Below, piece by piece: positions 44,460 through 55,929 of a stretch of 64,000 nt of DNA. The stretch is from contig SIJG01000010.1 of assembly GCA_023374025.1 (NCBI GenBank), positions 944,300 through 1,008,299 on the forward strand, in the 5' to 3' direction. The DNA is from Heterodera schachtii (Eukaryota; Nematoda; Chromadorea; Rhabditida; Heteroderidae). Position 1 is the first letter of the stretch, and each line of letters starts with the position of its first letter. The position numbers were made by a program, and so were the translations under genes. The notes under the pieces are model-generated. The model was not told where the DNA came from. It ran no database searches and was given only the letters and a program-made list of their open reading frames with translations.

Positions 44460-46281
44460 ATGACTGAGTTTCTTTACATTCGCATGAAAGCCAACGACTG
44501 TCCGTTGATCGCTTTTATCCGATCTGGTGAGTGGTTTTTCCATTGTTGAAGAAGTGCCGGGGTTCAATTTACAAAAAAAAAAGCATTTTGTAATGTTGGG
44601 TATACTGTCGGACCTACTGTATGCCGGCCAAAACCATAGCCAGAAAAACATTTCGGAGGGGGGAACCCGAAGACTTTTTTATAGATTTTTTTCAAAAATG
44701 TCAGCACAGGAGAGAGCAAAAAAAAAAAACAGGGATTTGTAGCCTTTTCATCAAAAAAAGTGATTAATTTTTGCCATTTTGGTGTCAAAATTTCAGAAAA
44801 TAAAGTAAAATCGGCGTTGCCGATAGGCGCCGCCTGGAAAAAATTTTTTTATTTTAAATTTAATGCATTTTTTATGGAAATTTTGGGAGGGGGTTAGTCC
44901 CCCCAGCCCAGGGTCAGCAACCGGTCGGTCTCTGTTTTTATTTTTAATTTTCCCGCTATTTTACAGGTTGTACCACCTCATTCATTTCGGAGTCATTTGC
45001 GCGCAAGGCCAACCTTTTGGGCAACATTGACCGTTCCAATTGCGAGAAAATACCCATACCGATTGGTGCAGGTGGTAAAGTGCTTGGCTGGTGAGTGGTG
45101 CCAAAAACAGAATCATTGCTTTTTTAGGGGGGGCGGAAGTCGACCACTGACGGTCCCAGGATTTCGGCTTGGAGAGGGTACCCCCACCCACGAAAATTTT
45201 TTTTTGAAAAATTTCAATGATTTTTTTCAAGGTTTATGATGAACTATTAAGTTTTTTCAAAAAAATTTCCAAAGAATCGCTGAAAATTTTTCAATAATTT
45301 TTTTTTCTTGAGTTTTTCTTATGAAAAGGAAATTTGCGCCTTTGTCCAAAATCGGGTTTAAATTTAACTTTTTTTTAAGCCCTGATAGCCTAAACAGCTT
45401 TAAATAAGCGATAGAAAGTGATTGTAAAAATTCAACTTTGAATCCGATTTTGGGCAAAGGCGCAAATATTGGGGCTCTTATTTTTGTTTTTCAAAAAAAA
45501 AATTTTTTTTCGAAGGCATGGCTTAAAAAATTGGGCAATTAATTCTATTATTTTTTACACTTAATTTCTTTTCACGTTTTGCAGGGTCAACGATGTTCAA
45601 ATTCGTATTGATGAGCTCAATTTGCAATTTATGTACCGTTTGGGAGTGATGGAGGACAAGCATTTGCCGATGTGAGTTTGGCGTTTTTTTTTAATTTTAT
45701 TAAATTCAATTTATTAATAAATGCCCTTTTTTATTTTTGAAATTCATTTTTTAAGATATTGCAAGAAGAAGTTCGACATGCTGTAAGTTCAGACAACAAT
45801 TAATGAATTTAACCCCAAAATCTTTTTTTCCTTTTTTAATTGCAAAAAAAAAAATTTTTTTTTTTGAAATTTTGATGTTTTTAAAAATTTTAGCTTGCCA
45901 CTTCAATAGGAATTTTTTTTTTTTTTTTTTTTGCAATTTAGCGGAATTGTATGTAAAATTAATACCATTTTTTTAAAAAATCCACCTATTTTTCTTGAAA
46001 ATTTCACTCGGCGCGGGGAATAGTTCGAATTTCATAGTGCTGCTCATGACAAAAGAATTTCCCCAAGACTCGAGACCGCAACTCTCGAACAGTGCACCCG
46101 AAAATCAAAATATTAAAATTACATCCCAATTTTTAAACACAGTCTTGCAAACGATTTGCTGTCTGATGTTGGATTTAACCTCCACTTTGGCGATGGCAGA
46201 AAAGCGGTCTCCCGCAAGGGCCAAATGGTCAAAGTTTTGACCGTGGAACAGATTCAGAGCGAAATGGAGGACACCTATTGA
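44460..46281 (+). CDS. DDI1-like retropepsin domain protein, right-arm copy
   Basis: Exons 44460-44526, 44967-45090, 45585-45671, 45756-45782 and 46143-46281 give the same 147-residue layout as the left copy, with identical splice positions. Differences are few (FMYRL for FVYRL, LANDLLSDVGF for LATDLLHDVGF, QMVKV for QMIKV). RSG again stands where DSG is expected. Retention of all five exons, including one of only 27 bases, in both copies suggests that the product is or was recently used. The introns differ by several indels. Confidence 0.75.
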
Positions 46282-46949
46282 AAAGAAACGAAAGAATGAA
46301 TGGACAAAAGTGATCGGAATTTATGATCAGAGAAACAAATAAACATTATATGGAACCATTTTGAGGGATAAATTTGTTTTATTTTTGAAAATATTCGAGT
46401 TCTATAAATTAGACGGGGTGTCATTGCACTGCACAGTTCGTACAATTTTTTTAAATAAATTTGAAATTAAATTTTTTCGAATTAAAAAATGAAAGAAAAT
46501 TTATTAAGCAACAATTTTCATGCAATAATTCGAAATGATCGCCCATTTGTCAAGTGCCAAAATCCAATAGCCCTCCCTCTGTGCTAAAGTAGGTATTTTC
46601 CTGCAAAATTTCAATTCACTCTTCTGACAACCACGAACTGAAGAAGAAAATCAGCAATGAAAGCTTCGTGATTTTAAAAAATGATAAAAAGCGAATTGAC
46701 GATTTGGAGACGGAAAATGATTAGCAAAGGATAATCAAAAAGCCTGGTCCCTGGGTTTTTTTTTTCAAAATTTCGCGCTCCACTTTCACAAAAAACGTTG
46801 AGCCAAATTCAAATTGCGCTTAATTTAGAGAGTGATCAGCTGAATGAATGAGTGACCATTTGAGAAATGACTGATCATTTTTGAGTTTTTATGCTGATTT
46901 GTGTTGATTGATGATATTTTGTTTGTTTGCTCTTTGAACTGCTTGCTTT

Positions 46950-47404
46950 CTTTCGTTGTTTGTTGCGTCCGAATGCATCGCAACTGCGACGGGGAAAAGT
47001 AATGTTCAAATTTGTGGGCACCCCAAATGGCAAAATTCGATTTTTATGGTAATTGGTGTTTCACCCTATGTTACTCGTCGGCGGGTGTTAGTCGTAGATC
47101 CATCATCCAAAAGGCAATTTGGTAGAGAATTTTGTGTTCTTTCAGGCAGGTTCCAGAAAAATTGCTACAACCCGCTGGGAATTTTTTTTCAGAAAATTTT
47201 CCCAAATTTCAATGTATTTAGAGAATCACCTAATTATATTAATATAACATTATACAATACAACAATGGAAATGGACGAATTTGCGAGCAAGCAAAAGTCA
47301 AATACAACATAACACAATATTGAAATGGCACAGTGCCAACATCATTCGGTCATCATAATCGCATCAATTAATAATAATTCATTCATTTCTGCTTCTGTTG
47401 TTGA
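46950..47404. other. Junction region right of the inverted duplication
   Basis: It includes a piece related to the TIR element at 23733-24058 (47100-47170) and the usual B-gene 3' flank (47240-47400: TTGAAATGGCACAGTGCCAA). No gene is seen. Confidence 0.45.
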
Positions 47405-49284
47405 TCAGTGACCACTCGGCACGGGCGAAGCAGCGTCGAGAAGACTGAAAAAAACGATGATTTAATTGAATGACACCCATTTCGATCAATTTCGAACCCC
47501 GGACCCGAATACGAACAAAAAGTCGAAAGTTCAAATTTTGACTTTAATTTTTTTTAATTTTTGAAAAAGATGTCATATCAAGCTGAACTATATTACCAAA
47601 AAAAGCATTGATCATTTTAATAAATTGTTCACCCGTCGTCAAATCCATCGTCCTTGATCCGAATGCTAATCCGTTTCGGCCGAGCAGCGCTCAATTCTTT
47701 CCACACATTGTGCCATTTCATCTCATCCCATCCAATTGGACAACGGCTGAGCCAAAAATCGTTTATGCTATTTTGTTGAAGTTCCAATTGCTCCCCAGTC
47801 ACTTCGTTGATCAGATCAAATGGCATAACAGAGCCAATTAAAGTGGACGAAAGCGTCAAGTAAATGCGGAAACTCACTGGTGAAGAAGCATTGGAAAATG
47901 CCTAAAAAGTGGGACGAAATCAGAATTTTGAAAATTTTGGGTTTTTGACTTTTTGTTCGAATTCGGGACCTGGGGTTTGAAATTGCTGGAATAGATGTTA
48001 GATTCGTGATCAGCGACACTGAAAAGCCCAAAAAATGTTTTGCACATCTTTTTTAAATATTTAAATTGGTTTTTTCCAAAAATGAGGGGGCCACAGAAAA
48101 ACCAATTAAATAGAGGCAGGATGGATAATCCACCGTTTTGAATTGTTCAATTGTTGACGACCATTCATCCACCGATGAATTAACAGAGCATTGGAGCCAC
48201 TTGGGCAGACCATCCGGACGAGGCGTGAACAGCCATTTGGCCACCACTTGGCCATCCGACGCCATGGCATTGTCATCGGGGGGAAAAGCTGGCAGAAAAA
48301 AGTCGTCATTGAAAGAGACATAGCGAAGTGATGGACAATCGCTGAGCATTGATGGGTCCAATTGACGCAAACGGCGAAAAGCGATGGCATTCAAAAAAAT
48401 GTGACGAATTGAATCGCGGAACATTGGCCAAATGTTGTGCAAAACAAATTCTAAAATGCGCACATTTCCAGTGACAATGTCCAAATCCATTGCAGAAGTG
48501 GCGAAAAAACGGTGAAAATGGCGGAGAAATTCGACGACATTTTGATCGATGTAACTGAAAAGCGCAGAAAATATTTGATGATCACAAATCAGTCTCAATC
48601 TAATCAGTTTTTACATGATCTGAATGCATTTGCTGAATCCGATCACTTTTTTCGGCAACGGCTTTTGTGGGATTGGCAATGGATTGCCATCAGACTTGAC
48701 AATTTGCATTAGCTTGGTGCCATTTTCTCCGATTTTCGAGTGAATTAGCAATTGTTTGTTCAACATCCATTTGCGTGTCCTGAAGTGTTCATCCACGTAG
48801 AAGTCAAATCGACGGCTGATCAGTGCAATTTCGAGGCCAAGTTGGGAAGGCGCAAGAAAATCGAACACCAAAAGCCAACAATCGGCGCAGATAAAGCTGA
48901 AAAATGAAGAATTCTCATGGAATTTTTATTTAATTTTTTTACATTTTTTTGGGAGGGCATAGTCGTTTTTTGACACGGTCAAAAAGGGACCAGATATCGT
49001 CAGAAAGGATCCACAAAATGAGGCCAAAGTTGAACAAAGAATAAAAAAGATCGGCAGACCAACTGAAAAAAGAATTGCGGAAATGAATGAATGGAAAGGG
49101 AGAGAATGGAAAATCATCAAAGCGAGGGAAGCCAAAAGTGAAGTTTTATTTGAAATCCAATGAAGCAAATTGTAAGCCTCAAAATTAAGTGAATTTTGAA
49201 AATTTTAAAAATTAAGCAAACGAAATATGAATAAGTCAGAAAAAAGAAGAAATAATAATAAACGTACCGAATTTCTGAAGGCAT
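47405..49284 (-). CDS. B-type F-box-like protein with N-terminal hydrophobic segment, intact
   Basis: Six exons (49284-49268, 49062-48943, 48896-48615, 48554-48134, 47901-47633, 47444-47405) give 382 residues in frame. I chose ATG 49284 (MPSEIR) because it alone fits the phase of exon 2; the ATG overlapping the TATA box at 49366 does not. Exon 2 encodes WSADLFYSLFNFGLILWIL, a single membrane-spanning candidate followed by RVKKRLCPPKK. Exon 3 has FICADCWLLVFDFLAPSQLG and RRFDFYVDEHF; exon 4 YIDQNVVEF, HNIWPMFRDSI, PAFPPDDNAMASDGQ; exon 5 MPFDLINEVTGEQLEL and SRCPIGWDEMKW; exon 6 GLLDAASPVPSGH. A membrane-anchored F-box-like protein is the simplest reading. Introns 4 and 5 carry FB1 fragments. 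Confidence 0.78.
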
Positions 49285-49365
49285 TTGCAGCAACAAAATG
49301 ACCGGAGAAAATAAGGGAGAATGAATAATTGAATGGAATGAAGAGGAGGAGAAGAAACAATGGCA

Positions 49366-49395
49366 TTTTTATACTAAAAATATTAGCGTACATTT
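49366..49395 (-). promoter_or_regulatory. B-type promoter (TATA box)
   Basis: ACGCTAATATTTTTAGTATA-AAAATGCC on the minus strand, about 85 bases upstream of the chosen start codon, matches the block at 16770 and 53675. Confidence 0.55.
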
Positions 49396-49649
49396 GAGTA
49401 CCGATGAGCAAAAACCATATATAACCGTGGCTGGTAATTTCGACCCACGATGTAGATATAATTTTTTTATTCTTAATAAAAAAAAATGCTAGGAGAGCCT
49501 ATATAAAGGGAACGTATCGAGCAAAATGCTCTCATTGCGTCATTCACTATTTTTTCATCATTGTTTTCTCGATTTGTCTATTCTGTCAAAGAATTGTTTC
49601 TGTTTCTTCCTCTTTCACAGCAAACAAAAGTTAAAAGTGTGGCAACATT

Positions 49650-50811
49650 ATGGAGAAAAAGATCGTTTACTTGAAGACGGTGCAAATTGTGCTCACTTTG
49701 ACCATCATTTGGCAACTCATTTCACTGGGCCAATTCTGCGGCACTTTTGCCAATCCAAAAGTCAATTAATTGCATTTAAATTTCACCCACAAATGATCCC
49801 CATAATGATGTGTGTGCTTTTTCAGACCTTCCTCTGTAAATCCATTGGCGTTTGCGATTATACGCTCATTGGACAGGACGCGGAAACTGGCGAATTCGGC
49901 TCAATGTTCAACAAATTGTACAAGCAATTCTTGGTGAATCGTCGCACCAATAGACAAACAACCGAAGAACCGAAATACGCATTATTTTACTTTTTGGTCT
50001 CAAAATTGCCTCCCGCCGGACGCCAATGCATTCCGATCACGGTCAATCAGCAAAAAGCTATTATTAGCATGAATTACATATATTTGATTTGTTTTTTTTC
50101 AGATTTCGCCGTTTGATTGGTTTTCTGACTGGACTGGCGGCATGCTGGACAAAAATCCACTCAACAATGGCACTTTGTTCTGTTTCTCCGCCCAACTGTT
50201 CTTCGCATTGGTGTCGCTTACCGCTCTGTGCCGTGGCGTCATGATAATGCGACGCTCTGTGAAAGCATATAAAGTGAGCAATTGCCGCAACGTGGGGCCA
50301 CAGCAAATTCAACCTCGACAAATCCGCGGCCAAATTCGCTTTTCAATCAAAATTCGATGGATTTTTTGGATCAAATTGTGATTTGAGTTTTTGTCGTGTT
50401 GAGTTTCTGTGTTCTCGAGTTGTCAAACTATGATTCGTTTATTATTTGCGTCGCTTAATTTGTTTGTTTTGTTTTTAAGATCGTCGTCTATTTGTATGCC
50501 TTCGCTTCTATCTTCTGCTGGTGTTTGTTTGCTGTGTTTTCAATCAATTTGGAGCTGTATTGGAAGGCATTTTGGACTTGCGTCAACTTTCAAGCGGACC
50601 AAACAAATGTGCCGTTTGTCACTTTGGTGATTTGTTTTTTTTGGCATTTGATTTTGGGCTTTTCCAATTTTGAACTTTTAAGGTGCTCAGCATTGTCATG
50701 GTGTGGTTGTCCGTCTACGAGATTATTCTTCACAAATTCGTGCGGAATGATGTCGACACGAAAAGTGCCAATATGAGCATTCATCAGAAGAACGGAAGTG
50801 CCATCGTGTGA
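49650..50811 (+). CDS. Four-pass membrane protein, family not recognised
   Basis: Five exons (49650-49760, 49826-50041, 50103-50273, 50480-50626, 50683-50811), all phase 0, give 257 residues. Hydrophobic segments: residues ~9-30 (VQIVLTLTIIWQLISLG), ~143-163 (LFCFSAQLFFALVSLTAL), ~170-192 (VVYLYAFASIFCWCLFAVFSI) and ~217-233 (VLSIVMVWLSVYEIIL), with a ~105-residue loop between the first two that contains cysteines (FLCKSIGVCDYTLIG, RQCIPIT). Claudin/tetraspanin-like topology is visible, but no CCG or W-GLW-C signature. The gene is divergent to the intact B gene, 365 bp apart. Coding quality (clean frames, phase-0 introns) is high. Confidence 0.85.
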
Positions 50812-51034
50812 ACTTGAGCAGAGACGAATGGAACGATGCGCTGGTGCCATAAAACATAGATGAAACGATATGATTGTTGATGTATGAGATAAATCGGATT
50901 ATATATTTTTTGGTAAATTGTTGTTTATGCCATTGCATTTCTGATCTGTTGTACCCGTATGCATAAAATTTGGATTAGATGTCCTGTGAATCATACAGCT
51001 TACCCTTGATTTAGGACGTTTCCCTTTTGTTTAG
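50812..51034. other. Intergenic
   Basis: 3' flank of the membrane-protein gene with no gene. The A-type remnant begins at its end. Confidence 0.4.
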
Positions 51035-51613
51035 ACATTTCTCAGTGCCACCTGTTCTTCTTCTGTCAGTTACAAAATTAATTTTAAAGTGCCAATATTA
51101 TCAATAAAACGATTTGAAGAATGGGTGAACGAACGGACCCAAGAAAAGTTGACATTTGATATTGCTGGAAATTGGTTGCGGTTTAAGCGCTGCCCAATTA
51201 GTGAAAAGGCGGCGGCGATTCAATGGGAAAACGACGAAAATTGGGAGAACAATTTGAACAATGTCAAATTGCATTTGCGTGGTGGCGAACGTTCGACTGA
51301 GTAAGTGTAAAAGAATCAATTCCGAATCCCGGATCCGAATTCGAACAAAAAGTCTAAATGTTGAATCCGGCTTCCTTAACCATGAAAACCCTCCAATAAA
51401 CTTGTTTTCACGACTTTTTAGTAACAAAAATTTTTTTCTTTATTCAATCAAAAATGGGGCTATAGCTTATTACCGATAATTTAATTCACAATTAATTCAA
51501 ATTGTATTTAATTTAGGCCTTTTTGTCATCCCAAGCGGAAGAACAAGAAGAATAAAAAGAAGATGATGAAGCGGGCCAAAGCATTGAAACGTCGTCGGAC
51601 TGCGCGGAAGTGA
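51035..51613 (+). pseudogene. A-type exons 4-5 only
   Basis: Exon 4 (51035-51302, TFLSATCSSSVSYKINF ... VNERTQEKLTFD ... GGERSTE) and exon 5 (51517-51613, a very basic tail ending RRRTARK) are open with proper junctions. Exons 1-3 are absent. Intron 4 carries an FB1 fragment (51325-51480). Confidence 0.65.
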
Positions 51614-51620
51614 ATTAAAT

Positions 51621-51935
51621 TTTCTTGCGCCTTCTCAACTCGGCCTTGGAATTGCACTGATTAGCCACCGCTTTGACTTCTACGTCGACGAACACTTCAA
51701 GACACGCAAATGGAAATTGAACAAACAATTCATAATTCAATGGGACATTGAAGAAAATGGCACGAAGAAAATGCAAATTGCCAATCCCGCGAAATCCGTT
51801 GCCAAACAAAGTCATCGGATTCTATGACATTCATATCATGTAAAAACTGATTAATTTGATTTTTGTCTAAACTTTCTACTTTTCAGTTACATCGACCAAA
51901 ATGTCGTCACATTTCTCCGCCGTTTTCACCGTTTT
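51621..51935 (+). pseudogene. B-type gene fragment
   Basis: It starts inside the F-box-like exon (FLAPSQLGLGIAL... HRFDFYVDEHF), runs to the donor at 51840, loses bases near PQNPLP, and keeps only the first ~16 codons of the next exon (YIDQNVVTFLRRFHRF) before breaking. Confidence 0.62.
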
Positions 51936-52054
51936 TAGATTAGCTTTTTAGAGGCGAAAACTTCACATTTTATTTCTTCGTCTTTAACCTTTGGGGGCCT
52001 TTCATTACTTTTCCTTTCCCTTTGATTCCATTCATTTGCCCAATTCATTTTCAG

Positions 52055-53522
52055 TTTCTGTGCCGTGTTTCTTCTGCTGTTGGTCGTTTGTGCCACTATT
52101 CTTTGGTTCTTTTTAGGCCATGTCAAAAAACGACGACGACCTCACAAAAAAGAAATGTAAATAAATAAGCCCAAAAATTTGAAAATTTCATAAAATTTCT
52201 TCAATTTTTTAGCTTTATCTGCAGCGATTGTTGGCTTTTGGTGTTCAATTTTCTTGCGCCTTCTCAGCTTGGCCTTGGAATTGCACTGATCAATCGCCGC
52301 TTTAACTGCATCGTCGACGAACACTTCAAAACACGCAAATGGAAATTGGGCGATATACGAATTCGCCACAAAATTGGAGAGAATGGCACCAAACAAATGA
52401 AAATTGTCAATTACGATGAAAATCCATTGCCAATTCCGCAAAATCCGTTGCCGAAAAAAGTCATCGGATTCGGAAGCATTCATATCTTGTAAAAAATTGA
52501 TTAATTTGGAAATGTTTTATCCACAGTTTCTGCTTTTCAGCTACATCGATCAAAATGCCGTCGCTTTTCTCCGTCGTTTTCGCCGTTTTTTCGCCGTTTG
52601 TTCAATATACTTGGACATTATCACTGAAAATGTTTGCATTTTGGACTTTGTTTTGCTCAACATTTGGCCAATGTTTCGCCATTCTATTCGTGCGATGTTT
52701 TTGAACTCCATCGCTTTTCGCCGTTTCCGCCAATTGGCCCCGTCACTTCTCAACGAATGTCCATCACTTCACACTGTCATTTTCAAAGATGATATTCTGC
52801 CCGCTTTTCCACCCGATGACAGTGCCAATGCGTCGGATGGCCAAGCGGTGGCCAAATGGTTGTTGACGCCAAGTCTGGATGGTATGCCGAAGTGGCTCCA
52901 ATGCTTTGTAGATTCACCGGATCAATGGGCGTCAACGATGGAACAGTTTAAAGCGGTGTGATTATCCCTATTTAATTGGTTTTTTATGATTTTTTGTCCC
53001 TTTTTTGGGTATTTTCCAATGCTTCTTCTCCGGTTACTTTTTACATTGACTTTCTGATGTCTTCTCCGATTGACTTCATTGTGCCATTTGATCGGATCAA
53101 CGCAGTGACTGGAGAGAAATTGTATCTTAAACAATATGAAAATGCTTTTTGGCTCATCCGTTGTCCAATTGCGTGGGATGAGCGAAAGTGGGAAAATGTG
53201 TGGGAAGAAATAATTGCTCGACAGAACCCAATTGATATTCGGATCAGCGATGGAGGATTCGACAACGGGTGAATAAAATATAAAATGCTTAATGATTTCT
53301 TTTTTTTTTGTGTTTTATGAGTCCAATTGCTTAGACTTTGTGCTTTCAAATGGTACCAAAAATGTACGGTTATGGACAGAAATAGTTGGTTGGACTCATA
53401 AAATGCCATTGAACTCATAAAATGCCAATGACTTATAATTGCAATCGAATCATCATTTTTTCAGTCTTCTCGACGCCGCTTCTCCCGGGCCGAGTGATCA
53501 GCAGAAGAAATGGATGAATTAA
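52055..53522 (+). pseudogene. B-type F-box-like gene, nearly complete, 5' end missing
   Basis: The hydrophobic exon (52055-52156, FCAVFLLLLVVCATILWFFL then HVKKRRRPHKKE), the F-box-like exon (52213-52488), exon 4 (52541-52955) and the last exon (53465-53522, GLLDAASPGPSDQQKKWMN) are open and in phase. Exon 1 and the promoter are absent. The acceptor of exon 5 (about 53009-53268) is changed: TTTTTTGGGTATTTTCC stands where TTTTAGGCATTTTCC is expected. It could still be a gene if an alternative start and acceptor are used. Confidence 0.65.
53310..53430. repeat. Foldback-element fragment in intron 5 of the B gene
   Basis: TTTATGAGTCCAATTGCTTA ... TTGGACTCATAAAATGCCAT forms a short inverted pair related to 214-580. 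Confidence 0.5.
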
Positions 53523-53654
53523 TCAATTAATTTATGCGATTATAGCGAAAGATATATTGTATTATCCGCCATATGTAGGTATACCTGCCTAGAATGGCAT
53601 TAGCCTTAAACACCCATTCCTTTTTATACCCGACAAACGCCGACTTTTCCCTCC

Positions 53655-53862
53655 CCAAATTGCTACGCTAATATTTTAGTATAAAAATGCCTTTTTTCTT
53701 CTCCTCCTTCTCATTCCATATTCTGAATTTTGGGTCACCAATTAATTGTCAAAACGACAAAAGTGTGCTAATTGCAGCAAAATAAATGAACAGACGGTAA
53801 GGAAATTTTTAAAAATTAAAATTTTTCATTTACCCAAATTTTTTTCCATGTTTCAGTTGGAC
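53655..53862 (+). pseudogene. B-type promoter joined to an A-type first exon
   Basis: The TATAAAAATGCC block with its CTTCTCCTCC leader (53665-53710) is followed by an A-type leader and exon 1 (ATGAACAGACG, 53788-53798). Exon 2 stops after TTGGAC. The following 53870-54120 has only repeat sequence. Confidence 0.58.
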
Positions 53863-54208
53863 AATTTACGGCTAGCCTTAGGCTGTCATTTTTAGTCACA
53901 CACAATTAGATATCATTAATGACAATTTCCAATTCATCACGGAAATTTTCAACAATTATATCCGCTGGAGTAAAGAATGATCAATAGGAATGCTTAGCCA
54001 AAACTTCCTAAGATTCGCGACTTACCCCCGAACCCGAAAACTCCGAGACACAAAATCCGTGACTTTCAAAAAATTCTCACACCCTAAAAAAATCGATTTA
54101 AAACTTTCTATAAATTTATTTTTCGAATGAAAGAATCAACAAATCAAAAAAATGAGAGCATTAAATCCGTTTCCAATGCTGAGATCGTCGACCATTTCTC
54201 AAATATAA

Positions 54209-55519
54209 TTAATAATTTTTGTTGCTTTCATCCGCTTCTTTTTTCTCTTCTTCCGCTGGTGGCGACAATGGTCTAAAATTAAATTATTATTTTTGACAAA
54301 ATCAAAAATTGCTGTTGCTTCTCACCCAATTGATTCATTGATGTCACCCCACAAATCAAATCTGATACTGTTCAAATTGTCATCCCAAAATTCGTCGTTT
54401 TCCAATTGAATCGGCGCCGCCTTTTCACTAATTGGGCATCGCTTCAACAGCCATTTAATGTATTCAACACCGCTATCTTCGTCAACACTTTCTCCAAGCG
54501 CTAACAATGTCAGCTTTTCTTGGGTCCGTTCGTTCACCGATTCAAAAGGCTCAATGGAGGTTTTATACACTGCAAATTTAATTCTGTAGCTGACAGAAGA
54601 ATTGGTGGCACGTGCAAATGCCTAAACAAAAAGGAAGCGAAATTCAAAGACAATCAATCAGTTTTTTATGAGAAAATGTGATCAAACACACACATACACA
54701 CACTTCCTTGAAACTGTTGACCCAGTCGATATTTGCTTCTTCCTCCAAATCTTCGCAAAACAATCGATTTGGTTGACCATTTTTGCTCGGCGTGTGCAAC
54801 CATTTGGTCAACACTTGGCCAGCAGTTGTATTTGGCCCATCATCAGCAATTACGTCGGGGCACAGATAATAGGAATCGATTGAATTCAATTGATCAAGAT
54901 CATTGAGAAGTGTTGGCGAAGTGCGGTGACGCAAATTATCCAAATCGTCGCCATCATAAAAGTACAAATGGCGGATGTTTGTCGCAAAAATTGGCCAAAT
55001 TTCTCGGGCCAAAACATCCCAAATTGGCTGGGCATTTGCAATATCCAAATCCAATTTGGTGCCCATTCTTTCCCAAATGTGCTTGTTGGCATGGAGAAAT
55101 GCAATGACGGAATGGTCAATGTACCTGAAGAAATTTATTAAAATAAGCCTTACACAAAGTTTAAAATTACTCAATCCAAAGATGATTAAAGCGGATTTTG
55201 ATGGGCAGCGAATGGTCCGGCAGCGGAAAATCCACAAATTTGTCATCGATCCGTACAGATAGTTTCGCTTTTGGTCCTTTGTCCTTGTCAATTCTGTTAC
55301 GTCTCCAAAGTGTCAATTCGCTTTTTCCATCAAAATGTTTGTCCACCAAAACATCGAAACGGTCGGAAAGCAATGCCAAATTGAGACCGAGTTGGGCATG
55401 GTCAAAAGATGGGAGAATGTCCATCCAAACGTCGCTACAAAGCCAACTGAAACATGGAAAAAATTTGGAAAAATGGAAAATTTTGTGATTTTTTAAAAAT
55501 TTCCTTACCGTCGATTCAT
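54209..55519 (-). CDS. A-type F-box-like protein, intact
   Basis: Five exons (55519-55509, 55446-55171, 55124-54704, 54621-54326, 54272-54209) give 355 residues without stops. Exon 2: WLCSDVWMDILPSFDHAQLG and SDRFDVLVDKHF. Exon 3: YIDHSVIAFLHANKHIWERM, AREIWPIFATNIRHLYF, DDGPNTTAGQVLTKW. Exon 4 is ten residues longer than in sister genes, with an insertion LLALGESVDEDSGVEYIKW. Tail: PPAEEEKKEADESNKNY. It sits 1.0 kb from a truncated A copy on the same strand (55930-56521). Confidence 0.82.
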
Positions 55520-55929
55520 TTTTTGCTGCAATTAGCACACTTTGTCTTTTTACAATCAGTTGATTACACAAAATTCAGAATAAAAGATTTTTTGTTTTGA
55601 AAATTCTTTCCTAAACAATAAGCAAATCGATCGACAGCAAAAAATGAAAAAAAGAAACGTAAAATAGCATTCTAATCAGGGCTGCCAGATTAAAATTTTC
55701 AAAAGCCTCATTTGGCAGGCAAAAAAGCCGCATTTTCACAAAATTTATTCAAAAGACGTTTAAAATGGTCAAATGTTATATTTTTGATTTTCCGTGATCA
55801 ATTTGAGCAATTTTTTTTTTGTAAAAATTTGAGCACGAAAAATCGAAGTTGATTTTTTTGCGGCGCTTTTTCCAAAAAACGTTTGAGGAACGAATACTCT
55901 TGTTTGTCCTCCCCCCCCCCATTGAAAAA

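Larger units (their letters stand above)
37254..46949. repeat. 9.7-kb inverted duplication (arms ~4.5 kb, ~0.6-kb spacer)
   Basis: 37254-41788 and 42367-46949 are inverted copies. From the outside in, each arm has a flank, a five-exon retropepsin-like gene, a palindromic element, a 16-bp minisatellite (ACGAAATGTCCAAGCC), half an A-type gene and a TTAGGC-rich array. The unique centre is 41789-42366. Many small differences separate the outer arms, while the inner 2.5 kb are nearly identical. Confidence 0.92.

Noticed and set aside
49268..49366. Signal peptide MPLFLLLLFIPF... as the start of B-type proteins
   Set aside because: That ATG overlaps the TATA box, and its reading frame does not join exon 2 without a stop, while ATG 49284 joins in phase through all six exons.
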